From IMG/VR virus record IMGVR_UViG_3300046517_000575, positions 1 through 24,817 of that record: a stretch of DNA of 24,817 nt; one strand, given 5' to 3'. The notes below the pieces were generated by a model. The model was given only the letters and a program-made list of their open reading frames with translations, did not search any database and was not told where the DNA came from. Each line of letters starts with the position of its first letter. The stretch's first letter is position 1. Positions 5,451 through 13,447 of the stretch are shown piece after piece. The stretch comes from a virus. The position numbers were made by a program, and so were the translations under genes.

Positions 5451-5839
5451 GTGAGTTCCCCTTGGTTTGTCGGTCCTACCAGTTCTGACGGCGGCCTTGG
5501 GATGTCTTGTCCGACTGGCTTCCAGAGATGCAGGCAGTTGGGATGGCAGTTGACGTAGTCGCTTTTCGGCGGGTGCAACTGCATCACGCATTCCTCATCA
5601 TCCCAGAACAGGTCTTTGACGAAGCACATCTCAGCCCAGTTTGGTGGCCTGCGCTCGACCGAGACGCTGACGTGTTCCCAGTTGAACTCACTATCGACGC
5701 CGCTGGAGATGATGTGCAGGACGTAGCCCTTAGGGCCTTGCATGACAAATGCGCCGGTCATGCCGTAGCTGGGATCGCTGGCGTATGGCCCGTGCAGGAC
5801 GCGGGCGGCCTCCAGCTTTTCTGGAATTGTGTTCTTCAT
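5447..5839 (-). CDS. 130-aa conserved phage protein (DUF7694-like)
   Basis: The start is the ATG at 5839, preceded by GCAAGGGGAACT at 5846-5857. The product contains WEHVSVSVERRPPNWAEM, then FVKDLFWDDEECVMQLHPP, then NCHPNCLHLWKP. I recognise this as a recurrent small phage protein pattern (DUF7694-type, from memory and not confirmed). Conserved Trp, Asp/Glu and His residues suggest a compact domain of unknown function. It is first in a minus pair with the gene ending at 4923 and lies directly before the divergent large terminase gene. Confidence 0.7.
   Translation of the reverse strand: MKNTIPEKLEAARVLHGPYASDPSYGMTGAFVMQGPKGYVLHIISSGVDSEFNWEHVSVSVERRPPNWAEMCFVKDLFWDDEECVMQLHPPKSDYVNCHPNCLHLWKPVGQDIPRPPSELVGPTNQGELT
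5454..5464 (-). promoter_or_regulatory. Extended Shine-Dalgarno element (11/12 match)
   Basis: Minus-strand CAAGGGGAACT, 3 nt before the ATG at 5450. It differs from GCAAGGGGAACT only at its first base. It lies inside the 3' end of the upstream gene. Confidence 0.65.
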
Positions 5840-5845
5840 GTTGTG

Positions 5846-5857
5846 AGTTCCCCTTGC
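5846..5857 (-). promoter_or_regulatory. Extended Shine-Dalgarno element GCAAGGGGAACT
   Basis: Exact copy of the 12-mer on the minus strand, 6 nt before the ATG at 5839. It sits in the 34-nt divergent gap before the terminase GTG at 5874. Confidence 0.7.
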
Positions 5858-5873
5858 GCCATAGGCCACGTTA

Positions 5874-7235
5874 GTGAAGCTAGAACTTCCGCATAATGGC
5901 TGGCAGGCGCGCCCGCATCAAGCCAATCTGTGGACCTATCTGGATCAGGGCGGCGACCGGGCGCTCGCGATCTGGCACCGACGTGCGGGCAAGGACGAAA
6001 TCTGCCTGCACCATGCGGCGGTAAGCGCGATGAAGCGGCCCGGCAACTACTGGCATTGCCTTCCTGAGTTTCTACAGGGTCGCAAGGCGATCTGGACCGC
6101 GATCAACGCCCACACGGGAAAAAGAAGGATCGATGAAGTCTTCCCCGAGACGATCAGGGAGAACGTCAGTGACAACGAGATGTTCATCCGCTTCAAGAAC
6201 GGTTCGACTTGGCAGATCATCGGTAGTGATCGTTACGACGCGACAGTCGGCGCGGGCGTTGCGGGAATTACTTATAGTGAGTGGGCATTGGCTAATCCCT
6301 CTGCGTGGGCCTACCACCGCCCAATGCTTGCTGAGAACAAAGGCTGGGCGTGTTTTATTTCTACTCCCCGAGGCCACAACCATTGCAAAGCCCTGTTCGA
6401 CCACGCTTCACAAAGCCCGGACTGGTTCTGCGAACTGCAAACCGCCAGAGACACCGGAGCGCTGAGTGACGCCGAACTGGATGAGGCGCTCAAGGAATAC
6501 TGCGCGCTGTACGGCGAGGACATCGGCCGAGCGCAGTTTCAGCAGGAATATCTCTGTTCGTGGAACGCCGCAATTCTCGGTGCCTTCTACGCCTTGGAAA
6601 TGGCTTCCGTTCGCAACGAAAACCGGATTGCCGAGATCGAGGCCGATCCCAACGCACAGGTCCACAGGTCTTGGGATTTGGGAGTGCGTGATGATACCGC
6701 AATTTTTTGGTTTCAGACGGTGGGTGCGCAGTGCTTCATACTCGATTGCTATTCCGCTTCTGGTGTCGGCGTCGAACACTTCGCGGAAGTCATCGAGGCG
6801 AAAGCGCACAAATACGGCTGGAAAAGTGGATCTGATTTTGTCCCCCACGACGCCAAGATAAAGGAGTGGGGCACCGGGCGAACCAGAGTGGAAACCATGC
6901 AGAGCCTTGGCCTGCATCCGATGCTGGTGCCGCTGACCACGATCGGCGACGGCATCAATGCGGTCAGAAGGGTACTGCCCTTGAGCGTGTTTCATCCGCG
7001 ATGCGAGGAAGCCATCACCGCACTCGAACAGTACAGAAGAGAATGGGACGACGAGAAAAAAGCGTTCCGCGCTTCCGCCGTCCACGACTGGACCAGCCAT
7101 TACGCCGACAGCTTCCGCTATCTCGCGCAGTCATGGCGCGGCGGCTTCAAGCGGACACCTATCATCAAGCAGGTATTTAGCGAGGGGATCGTGATCCCGC
7201 CGCCACCTGAACCACGACGAGGAATGATTTTGTGA
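5874..7235 (+). CDS. terL: Terminase large subunit (DNA-packaging ATPase/nuclease)
   Basis: The 453-aa protein powers packaging of phage DNA through the portal and cuts the concatemer. The ATPase half has a Walker A-like HRRAGKDE (residues 35-42), a Walker B-like ITYSEW (132-137) and the coupling motif FISTPRGHNH (161-170). The nuclease half has RSWDLG (Asp268), VPHDAK (Asp326) and a final HDWTSHYADSFRYL with Asp405/Asp411, the expected acidic triad of the RNase H-like fold. Length is normal. The start is a GTG at 5874, with little Shine-Dalgarno; the next in-frame ATG is far inside the ATPase. The stop is the first of two tandem TGA codons just before the portal gene, which continues in the same frame. 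Confidence 0.95.
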   Translation: MKLELPHNGWQARPHQANLWTYLDQGGDRALAIWHRRAGKDEICLHHAAVSAMKRPGNYWHCLPEFLQGRKAIWTAINAHTGKRRIDEVFPETIRENVSDNEMFIRFKNGSTWQIIGSDRYDATVGAGVAGITYSEWALANPSAWAYHRPMLAENKGWACFISTPRGHNHCKALFDHASQSPDWFCELQTARDTGALSDAELDEALKEYCALYGEDIGRAQFQQEYLCSWNAAILGAFYALEMASVRNENRIAEIEADPNAQVHRSWDLGVRDDTAIFWFQTVGAQCFILDCYSASGVGVEHFAEVIEAKAHKYGWKSGSDFVPHDAKIKEWGTGRTRVETMQSLGLHPMLVPLTTIGDGINAVRRVLPLSVFHPRCEEAITALEQYRREWDDEKKAFRASAVHDWTSHYADSFRYLAQSWRGGFKRTPIIKQVFSEGIVIPPPPEPRRGMIL

Positions 7236-7238
7236 TGA

Positions 7239-9557
7239 TTGCAGTTTAAATTGGCTGACCAAACCAACGACGAAGACCTTCGTCACGACGACATCGAATT
7301 TGATCCGACCATTGAACCGAAGAAAGCCGATGCTTGGTTGAACCTGATCTCCGAAAGCGAGGATGCGTTCGAGAAATACAACGACCACTGCGACAAGATC
7401 GACAAGCAGTTCGCCTCACTCGACCGCCTCTCCAACATGGCGCGGGACAAAGAGTTCCAGATGTTCTGGGCCAATGCGTCGGTGCTGATGCCGTCGATCT
7501 ATGCCAAGCCGCCGGTGCCGGTGGTGGTGACCAAGTTCCTCGACCGCCGCCCGGTCTACGAGGCCGCCGCCGAAGTGTTGGAACGATGCTGCGTCGTCGC
7601 CTTCGATCTCGCCGGAATGGACGAGTTGATGAAGCTGGTCAGGGACGATCTCGCCCTGATCGATCGCGGCGTGGCGTGGGTGCGCTACGAGAGCGCCAAG
7701 AGTGGCTATTACGACACTGAACACGTCTGCATCGACTTCAAGAACAGAAAGGATTTCCTGCATTCGATCTCAAGGAACTGGCGCGAGGTGACGTGGGTCG
7801 CGGCGGCTTCCTACCTGACGCGCAAGGAAGCCCGCGCGCGTTTCTTCGAACACTCGGGCGATGAGTACCAGAGCGCCGACTATCGCGTTGACAAGGATAC
7901 GCAGGAGGTTGGCGGTGCCGACAACCGGGAACGGGCGAAATTCTGGGAAATCTGGAGCAAGGGTGACAAGCGCGTCGTCTGGGTCGCCGAGGGCTGCGAG
8001 AACATCTTGGATGAGGACGATCCGCACCTTGATCTCAGAGGATTTTTCCCCTGCCCGAAGCCCGCGTACGGGACCGTACAGCGAGGGTCTCTGGTGCCGG
8101 TACCTGATGTCTTGCAGTACCGCGACCAACTCGAGGAAATCAACCTCCTGACCGGTCGCATCCACGCACTCTCCGACGCCATCGAGTGCAAGGGCTTCTA
8201 TCCGGCGGGCGGCGCAGAGTTGGGCGACGCCATCCAAGCCGCGATCCAGCACAAGACGCCGGGCAGGGTGCTGGTGCCGATCTCGAACTGGGCAGCGTTT
8301 GGTGGGAGCAAGGAAATCATCATCTGGTTGCCGATCGACCAGATCGCGACGACCATTCAAGGGCTGGTGGCCTTAAGAAAGCAGATCATCGACGACATCT
8401 ACCAGATCATGGGACTTTCCGACATCATGCGGGGATCGACTTCCCCCGAGGAGACCCTTGGCGCGCAGCAACTGAAATCCGAATACGGTTCGACCCGCAT
8501 CCGCGACAAGCAGCAGGAACTGGTCAGGCTGGCGAGAGACCTTGTCGAGATCACGAGTGAGATCATCACCGATAAATTCTCTGACAAGACCATCATCGAG
8601 ATGAGCCAGACGCAGCTTCCGACGCAGGCGATGCAGAAGAAGCAGGTCCAAGACATCCAGACCCAGTTGCAGGCCGCGCAACTGTCGATGCAGAAGGCCC
8701 AACAACTGCCCCAGTTCCAGCAGGCGCAGCAATCCAACCCGCAACAGGTCCAGCAGGCGCAGCAGCAACTCCAGCAGATGGTGCAGACCGGTCAGGCCTC
8801 GATCAAGAAGATCATGGAGAAGCCGACCATCGAACAGGTGCTGCACCTGTTTGGCGACAGTCGCACCAAGTGCTTCGTCCTCGACATCGAGACCGACTCG
8901 ACCATCATGCCGAACGAACAGGTCGAGAAGCAGCAACGCACCGAGTTCATCGGGGTTTTGTCGCAACTGATGCCGCAACTGTCCCAGATGATCATCGCCG
9001 ATCCGCACTCCGCCAATCTGTGCGGACAAATCTTGAAGTTCGCCACCGGCCCGTTCCGGGCGGGCAGATCATTGGCCGCCTCGATCGACGAGTATGTCGC
9101 AACGCTGGAAGACAAGGCCGATCAACCCCGGCCCGACGATCCCACCACCGCGCAGAACAAGACCGCGCTCCAGATCGAACAGATCAAGGACCAGACCAAC
9201 CAGAAGAAGATACAGAACGAGAGCGCGATAGAGGCCGCCAAACTCAAGCAGGACGATGCTCACAAGCAACTCGAGTTGCAGGCGCAGCTACAGATGAAGC
9301 AGATGGAATTGAGCGCCAAGCAAGGCGACATCCAAGAGCGCAAGGACCATCTCAACCTGCAAGCCGTGCACGATCAGGAAACCCACCAGCAGTCGATGAT
9401 CAAAAACCAAGCCGACATCGACCTCGCGCGGCAGAAGGCCGACCTCGCGGTCCAGCAGCACCAGATGAAGCAGAACGACATGGCCGCAAGGCAGCAGGAG
9501 AGACAGGCGGCGGCCCAGTTCAAGTTGATGCAGCCGCCGCGAGAAGGGCCGATCTGA
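7239..9557 (+). CDS. Portal protein, large podovirus type
   Basis: The 772-aa protein forms the ring at the capsid vertex through which DNA passes. The N-terminal region KADAWLNLISESEDAFEKY (29-47) and the clip/stem region DIYQIMGLSDIMRGSTSPEETLGAQQL (386-412) are typical of large podovirus portals. A Gln-rich stretch (about 458-520) and a long helical Gln/Lys-rich C-terminus (about 640-772) follow, likely a barrel or coiled coil. The start is TTG at 7239; a TTG at 7251 is possible, and the first ATG is at codon 67, too far in. The frame is the same as the terminase, separated by TGA TGA, with GAGGA about 16 nt upstream. Confidence 0.9.
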   Translation: MQFKLADQTNDEDLRHDDIEFDPTIEPKKADAWLNLISESEDAFEKYNDHCDKIDKQFASLDRLSNMARDKEFQMFWANASVLMPSIYAKPPVPVVVTKFLDRRPVYEAAAEVLERCCVVAFDLAGMDELMKLVRDDLALIDRGVAWVRYESAKSGYYDTEHVCIDFKNRKDFLHSISRNWREVTWVAAASYLTRKEARARFFEHSGDEYQSADYRVDKDTQEVGGADNRERAKFWEIWSKGDKRVVWVAEGCENILDEDDPHLDLRGFFPCPKPAYGTVQRGSLVPVPDVLQYRDQLEEINLLTGRIHALSDAIECKGFYPAGGAELGDAIQAAIQHKTPGRVLVPISNWAAFGGSKEIIIWLPIDQIATTIQGLVALRKQIIDDIYQIMGLSDIMRGSTSPEETLGAQQLKSEYGSTRIRDKQQELVRLARDLVEITSEIITDKFSDKTIIEMSQTQLPTQAMQKKQVQDIQTQLQAAQLSMQKAQQLPQFQQAQQSNPQQVQQAQQQLQQMVQTGQASIKKIMEKPTIEQVLHLFGDSRTKCFVLDIETDSTIMPNEQVEKQQRTEFIGVLSQLMPQLSQMIIADPHSANLCGQILKFATGPFRAGRSLAASIDEYVATLEDKADQPRPDDPTTAQNKTALQIEQIKDQTNQKKIQNESAIEAAKLKQDDAHKQLELQAQLQMKQMELSAKQGDIQERKDHLNLQAVHDQETHQQSMIKNQADIDLARQKADLAVQQHQMKQNDMAARQQERQAAAQFKLMQPPREGPI

Positions 9558-10876
9558 TGAGTGACACCTATGGCTATTCCGATCTGGGAATACCCATCGG
9601 GGCATTGGCAGCACCGGACGACTACCAGCCGGGCGAACGGCAGTGGTCGAACGTCATCAACAAAGCCCCGGCAGCGATTGGCAGGGGGCTGTACAATTTC
9701 GGCGAACAGTTGGCGACGTTGCCGCAACGGTCGATCCAAAACTCGCAGTTCTCGGTGGATACCGGCACCTACGATCCCACCGTCCCGGTCGAGGCGGCGC
9801 TGACGACGATGGCCCCCGGTTCGCTGGTGGGAGCGCCGGTCAAGGCGGGTGAGGCGGCGCTGGGCGCTGGTCCGACCAGATCGCTGTTTGATTACTCCAA
9901 ACTGGAGAAGGTGCCCGGCGTGCCGCAGGTCGATCTGCCGCGCTACACACCACCTCGTGGTGTGCCCGAGCGCATTACCGACATCACCAACGACCCGACC
10001 GTGCGCGACAAGATGCTGGAGGTCATTTCACAGGGCCAAAGGATGGGCGGCGGTAATTGGTATAATGCCGATCCACTGCGCGCAGCGTTCAACGCAGAAC
10101 TTGGTAGCGGAGGCGATGCCGCCTTCCGTAAATATATGGACATGGTTGCAGCCACCTCGCCACGTTCCGAAGTCGGGGCCAACGTGCGCAATGCTTCCTA
10201 CTACTATGGACGCGCGATGCGCGGCGAGGGAATGCCGGAAGTCGGCACGCCAAACCCGCAGCCCTATGGACACCTTGCACAGCGTCTACATCAGATGAAC
10301 GCGGAACGGGTGGCGGGGCCGGGCTGGGATGCACTCAACAATCCAAAGCCTGCCTCTTTTGCCGAAAACCTGACCGGCAACCAACAGCCAGTCACCGTTG
10401 ATACGCATGCCTTCCGTTTGCCGGGGATCGTCGCGCAAGACCCGCGTTTTTTGGAGACCGCTTTTCAGGTTGCCAAGGACGCGCCGAAGCAAAACATCCC
10501 GAAGATGATCCAGTCCGGCGAGACCACATTGGCCGAGGCCGCCAACCGACCGGCGTGGTGGCAGGCGCAGCCGAAAGCCAATGAATATGCGGCGATGGAA
10601 AAATACTATCAGTCACTTGGCAAGGAACTTGGCCTGACGCCCGCACAGACGCAGGCATCGGCATGGGTTGGCGGCGGTAAATTGACCGGGCTGGCTTCGG
10701 ACGAAAGTAAACCGTTCCTGCGGTTCTTTGAGGATCGCGTCAACATAACCGCTGACAAGACCGGCAAGACGCCGAAGCAAGTCTTGAAAGAATTTATTCG
10801 CGGCAAGGCCCCGCTATTGGGTCTTGGTGGCGCGGCGATGGGAGGGCTTGCGGGGCAGGACGACTATTCTCAATGA
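9557..10876 (+). CDS. Virion-associated protein with HhH-GPD-like VDTH motif
   Basis: The 439-aa product starts at the ATG at 9557, overlapping the portal TGA (TGATG). The first 130 residues look low-complexity and linker-like. Residues about 150-380 form a domain with AATSPRSEVGANVRNASYYYGRA (198-220), SFAENLTGNQQPVTVDTHAFRLPG (267-290) and LGLTPAQTQASAWVGGGKLTG (358-378). I associate this pattern with a phage domain of unknown function (DUF7178-like, from memory). VDTHAFR resembles the catalytic-Asp motif VDTHxxR of endonuclease III-type glycosylases. The C-terminus has a Gly-rich hydrophobic segment (GLGGAAMGGLAG). Its place after the portal suggests an ejected or capsid-internal protein, which is inference. 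Confidence 0.7.
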   Translation: MSDTYGYSDLGIPIGALAAPDDYQPGERQWSNVINKAPAAIGRGLYNFGEQLATLPQRSIQNSQFSVDTGTYDPTVPVEAALTTMAPGSLVGAPVKAGEAALGAGPTRSLFDYSKLEKVPGVPQVDLPRYTPPRGVPERITDITNDPTVRDKMLEVISQGQRMGGGNWYNADPLRAAFNAELGSGGDAAFRKYMDMVAATSPRSEVGANVRNASYYYGRAMRGEGMPEVGTPNPQPYGHLAQRLHQMNAERVAGPGWDALNNPKPASFAENLTGNQQPVTVDTHAFRLPGIVAQDPRFLETAFQVAKDAPKQNIPKMIQSGETTLAEAANRPAWWQAQPKANEYAAMEKYYQSLGKELGLTPAQTQASAWVGGGKLTGLASDESKPFLRFFEDRVNITADKTGKTPKQVLKEFIRGKAPLLGLGGAAMGGLAGQDDYSQ

Positions 10877-10997
10877 GATATTCGGTCGCCGATAGCGCGG
10901 CCCAATCGTCAAGCGTCATGGTCGCCACCGTTCTCCCGTCGCGAGAGAGGTGAACCAGCCAGTTGCTGCCGTTCCAGTCGAGCGTTGTGATCCACAT
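10794..10997 (-). CDS. Candidate 67-aa minus-strand protein
   Basis: ATG at 10997 with AGAAGGGG upstream (8 nt spacing). It reads MWITTLDWNGSNWLVHLSRD then GRTVATMTLDDWAALSATEY, a plausible small beta-rich fold, then a Pro/Arg-rich tail. The last 83 nt are antisense to the 3' end of the preceding gene, and the tail's composition looks like read-through into antisense sequence. It is the only candidate gene in the 10877-11052 gap. Function is unknown. Confidence 0.45.
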   Translation of the reverse strand: MWITTLDWNGSNWLVHLSRDGRTVATMTLDDWAALSATEYLIENSRPAPQALPSPRHQDPIAGPCRE

Positions 10998-11052
10998 GAT
11001 GCAAGCCCCTTCTGAATTAGTCAGAATTTAGCCTATCACAGAGGAGACTACA

Positions 11053-11706
11053 ATGGCCCAAAGCGCAGTAACCGTGACCTCGCCCAACCCGACGCCGCCG
11101 ACCAATCTGTCATTTGTCGGAGCCACGCCGCCTCACGATGTCTTGCAGGCCATTGCCGACGACGGCATTGCGCTCGCAACCCCGAACGCGACCTCCAGCG
11201 CCGCCGCCAACGGCAATACGCTGAACGAACCGAGTGGCTCGCGCATCGTGTTCGCGGCCAAGACGGCGGCGGCGGGATCGGGCACTAGCGTCGATGGCGA
11301 GGGCAAGGGCACGGAAGTGGTGGTCACCGCGACCGTTCCGAACCCCAGTCCGGCGGGCCAGTTGCAGATGGTCAGTTGCGGCCCGGTGCTGACGCCGGGG
11401 ACGCTGCCGGTGCCCAATGCCCTGCATCCCTCGACATTGTCGGGAACGGCGGTGCCGACGCTGACCGGCGCATCCGGCGCGAGCAACGTCTCAGGCGCAG
11501 GCACCACGCTGATGACGGCGACCGGCACCAACTACAATCGCGGCAGCATCGTCAACATCAACGGCGTCCCCTACCAGACCAACTTCGTCAGCGCGACCTC
11601 GATCACGGTGACCAACGCGCCGAAGCGGGCGACCGCTGGCACCGTGCCGGTCACCGTGACCAGCAACGGCATCACCACCGCACCCGTGAACTGGACCTTC
11701 ACATGA
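11053..11706 (+). CDS. Ig/TIG-like decoration protein
   Basis: ATG at 11053 with AGAGGAGA 7 nt upstream. The 217-aa product is rich in Thr, Ser, Val, Ala, Asn and Gly, beta-rich, with no membrane segment. Residues about 130-217 have the form of an IPT/TIG immunoglobulin-like domain: VSGAGTTLMTATGTNYNRGS, then VNINGVPYQTNFVSATSITV, then TVPVTVTSNG. Such domains decorate capsids or tails and may bind surfaces or polysaccharides. It is coupled to the next gene by TGATG. Confidence 0.75.
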   Translation: MAQSAVTVTSPNPTPPTNLSFVGATPPHDVLQAIADDGIALATPNATSSAAANGNTLNEPSGSRIVFAAKTAAAGSGTSVDGEGKGTEVVVTATVPNPSPAGQLQMVSCGPVLTPGTLPVPNALHPSTLSGTAVPTLTGASGASNVSGAGTTLMTATGTNYNRGSIVNINGVPYQTNFVSATSITVTNAPKRATAGTVPVTVTSNGITTAPVNWTFT

Positions 11707-12206
11707 TGGGCATCGAGAGCATCAACGAACCCGGAAGTGGCCGTACTTGGATGGTGACGCCGGTCTCGATCAACGAGCCGCCGAAGATGGACTTGGACCC
11801 GCCGGTCATTGCGTCCATCGCCCCCGACACCGCAGTGATTGGTGACCCCAGCTTTACGCTGGTGGTCACCGGCACCGGCTTTTTCGCCGACAGCGTCATT
11901 GTCTTTGCAGGCAATGACGAACCCACTACGCTTGAAGCGGACGGCACGCTGACGACCGGCGTCAACATGGGCGTCTGGCTTGGCCCCGACACACTGCCGG
12001 TGCAGGTGCGGAATTTCAACGTGGTGAGCAATGCGGTGGAGTTCACCTTCACCGCAGCCGCCGGGACACGAATGGCGGCAGAAGAAGAGGGTGTCGATCC
12101 CGACGATCTGGAGGAAGAGATCGAGGAAGCCGCCGAAGAAGGCGACTTCAAGCCGACGCATCGCGGCAAGCCGACGCATACGCTGCCGCACAAGAGGAAG
12201 AAATGA
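11703..12206 (+). CDS. Second TIG-like protein with acidic linker and basic tail
   Basis: The start is the ATG at 11703 (MMGIESINEPGSG), overlapping the previous stop. The open frame continues far upstream only as a shadow of the preceding gene. The 167-aa product has a TIG-like domain (PPVIASIAPDTAVIGDPSFT to NAVEFTFT, about residues 35-120). A strongly acidic stretch follows (DPDDLEEEIEEAAEEGD), and then a basic His/Lys tail (THRGKPTHTLPHKRKK). The charge split suggests docking to another virion protein or DNA. It overlaps the next gene by ATGA. Confidence 0.75.
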   Translation: MMGIESINEPGSGRTWMVTPVSINEPPKMDLDPPVIASIAPDTAVIGDPSFTLVVTGTGFFADSVIVFAGNDEPTTLEADGTLTTGVNMGVWLGPDTLPVQVRNFNVVSNAVEFTFTAAAGTRMAAEEEGVDPDDLEEEIEEAAEEGDFKPTHRGKPTHTLPHKRKK

Positions 12207-12967
12207 GTCTGCCGGTCGTCACCGTCGCATCCGGCGGTCTCCCCGTGGTCGATGTCACCGCAAGCAAGCCGTTGCTGGGCATGGCGGTCACCGAAGCACT
12301 CAACGGTCGAGGCACTGCGGTGACCAAGGTCAGCAACAACATCGGGATGCCGGTCAGCTATGTGGTGGATGGCGGTTACGCGGCGCTGGACCCGGCTTCG
12401 GCTGTCGCTGTCGCGCTTTCTGGAAATAATCTCGTCGCCACCAATACCGGGACGACTTCCACCAATCAGGGTGCGCGCGTCGGCACCGCCCTTGGGAAGG
12501 TTTCCGGCAAGTTTTATTTCGAAATGACGTTCACGACCATTCTCAATACGGGCCTCAACGTCAATACAGGCGTTGGCATTGGTCCGTCCAATGTGGCGAA
12601 CTACAGTACACTAGGGAACACCGGCAGCGGCGGCGCGATCTTGCCGGAGCATGGCGGCTCTGTCGTCAACGGAAGCGGTCTCGGCAATTTCGGGCAACGG
12701 GCTTCCGGCGATGTCATCGGCATCGCCGTCGATCTCACCAATCATCAAATCTGGTTCCGGGTGGCCCCCATCGGCAACTGGAATGTTTCGGGGACTGCCA
12801 ATCCGGCCACCACTGCTGGCGGCTACATCATCCCCAGCAGTTCGCTGGTGCCGGTTTGCGTCTTTGGTAATTCCTTGTGTACTGCCGGTAACGTCATCAC
12901 GGCTAATCTTGGCTCGTCAGCATTCAGCGGTGCGGTGCCTGCCGGATTTACTGCGGGATGGATTTGA
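12203..12967 (+). CDS. SPRY-like virion protein
   Basis: The 254-aa product (ATG at 12203, ATGA overlap) has an N-terminal region of short VxxGGLPV and VTKVSNNIGMPV repeats (1-55). A beta-sandwich that resembles SPRY/concanavalin-like domains follows: KVSGKFYFEMTFT near 98-110, VGIGPSNVANYS, and GDVIGIAVDLTNHQIWFRV near 179-197. Such domains in phages are commonly structural or receptor-associated. It follows two TIG-like proteins, forming a three-gene decoration group between portal and scaffold. Confidence 0.75.
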   Translation: MSLPVVTVASGGLPVVDVTASKPLLGMAVTEALNGRGTAVTKVSNNIGMPVSYVVDGGYAALDPASAVAVALSGNNLVATNTGTTSTNQGARVGTALGKVSGKFYFEMTFTTILNTGLNVNTGVGIGPSNVANYSTLGNTGSGGAILPEHGGSVVNGSGLGNFGQRASGDVIGIAVDLTNHQIWFRVAPIGNWNVSGTANPATTAGGYIIPSSSLVPVCVFGNSLCTAGNVITANLGSSAFSGAVPAGFTAGWI

Positions 12968-12968
12968 T

Positions 12969-13268
12969 TTGGTCAAGCTGGTCGAGGTCGAGCCGGGCAA
13001 GTTCCGCGTCGAACGGTCAAGGCCTCGACCAGCGCGTTCCGATCTGGCGCTGCCCAACATCATCTCCGATCAGATGCCGCCGACCGAACAGGTGGACGGC
13101 AAATTCTACGAGAGCAAGCGCGCCTTCCGCGCCGTCGGCAGATCGCTGGGCCTGATCGAAATCGGCAACGAAAAACAGAAGCCGAAGACGCGCGTGAACG
13201 ACAAGGCGGGCCGCCAGCGATCGATCCACAAGGCCATCGAGAAGTACAAGGCGGGGCACCGTGCCTAG
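12969..13268 (+). CDS. 99-aa conserved phage protein with TTG start
   Basis: The open frame extends to 12651, but the upstream part is a shadow of the SPRY-like gene. The likely start is the TTG at 12969 (then VKLVEVEPGKFRVE), with GGGATGG about 10 nt upstream. Conserved-looking features are RSDLALPNIISDQMPPTEQV and DGKFYESKRAFRAVGRSLGL then IEIGNEK. This is the form of a small podovirus protein that I recognise as recurrent but cannot name. The C-terminus is basic. It overlaps the next gene by 8 nt. Confidence 0.65.
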   Translation: MVKLVEVEPGKFRVERSRPRPARSDLALPNIISDQMPPTEQVDGKFYESKRAFRAVGRSLGLIEIGNEKQKPKTRVNDKAGRQRSIHKAIEKYKAGHRA

Positions 13269-13437
13269 CACCTCCGAAAAGCAGCGCCGCTTTATGGCGG
13301 CAGCAGCACACTCTGCAAAATTTGCAAAAGAAGCAGGCATCAAGCAATCGGTCGCGCAGGAGTTCAACCGCGCCGATCAGGCCAAAGGCCGCCGCAACGC
13401 CATCAAGAAGGCGTTCAAGAAGACCAATCTGAAATAG
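13261..13437 (+). CDS. 58-aa conserved phage micro-protein
   Basis: GTG at 13261, TAG at 13435-13437. The sequence starts VPSTSEKQRRFMAAAAHSAK then FAKEAGIKQSVAQEFNRADQ. This is the S-x-K-Q-x-x-F-M-x-A-x-A-H pattern of a small protein widespread in phage structural regions, of unknown function. The C-terminus is strongly basic. It overlaps the preceding gene by 8 nt, and its stop codon forms part of the AGGAG ribosome binding site of the scaffold-like gene. Confidence 0.7.
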   Translation: MPSTSEKQRRFMAAAAHSAKFAKEAGIKQSVAQEFNRADQAKGRRNAIKKAFKKTNLK

Positions 13438-13447
13438 GAGCACGAAT

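Noticed and set aside
8373-9029. Antisense Leu-rich 218-codon frame in the portal gene
   Set aside because: The Leu repeats are the reverse complement of CAG-rich Gln codons in the portal; there is no independent evidence.
8870-9556. Upstream in-frame extension of the gene at 9557
   Set aside because: The extension is a shadow of the portal C-terminus in another frame (Arg/Gln/Asp mixture). The ATG at 9557 overlaps the portal stop in the usual TGATG way.
11376-11702. Upstream extension of the second TIG-like gene
   Set aside because: It overlaps the first TIG-like gene in another frame and gives a His/Arg/Gln-rich nonsense sequence. The ATG at 11703 fits the operon junctions.
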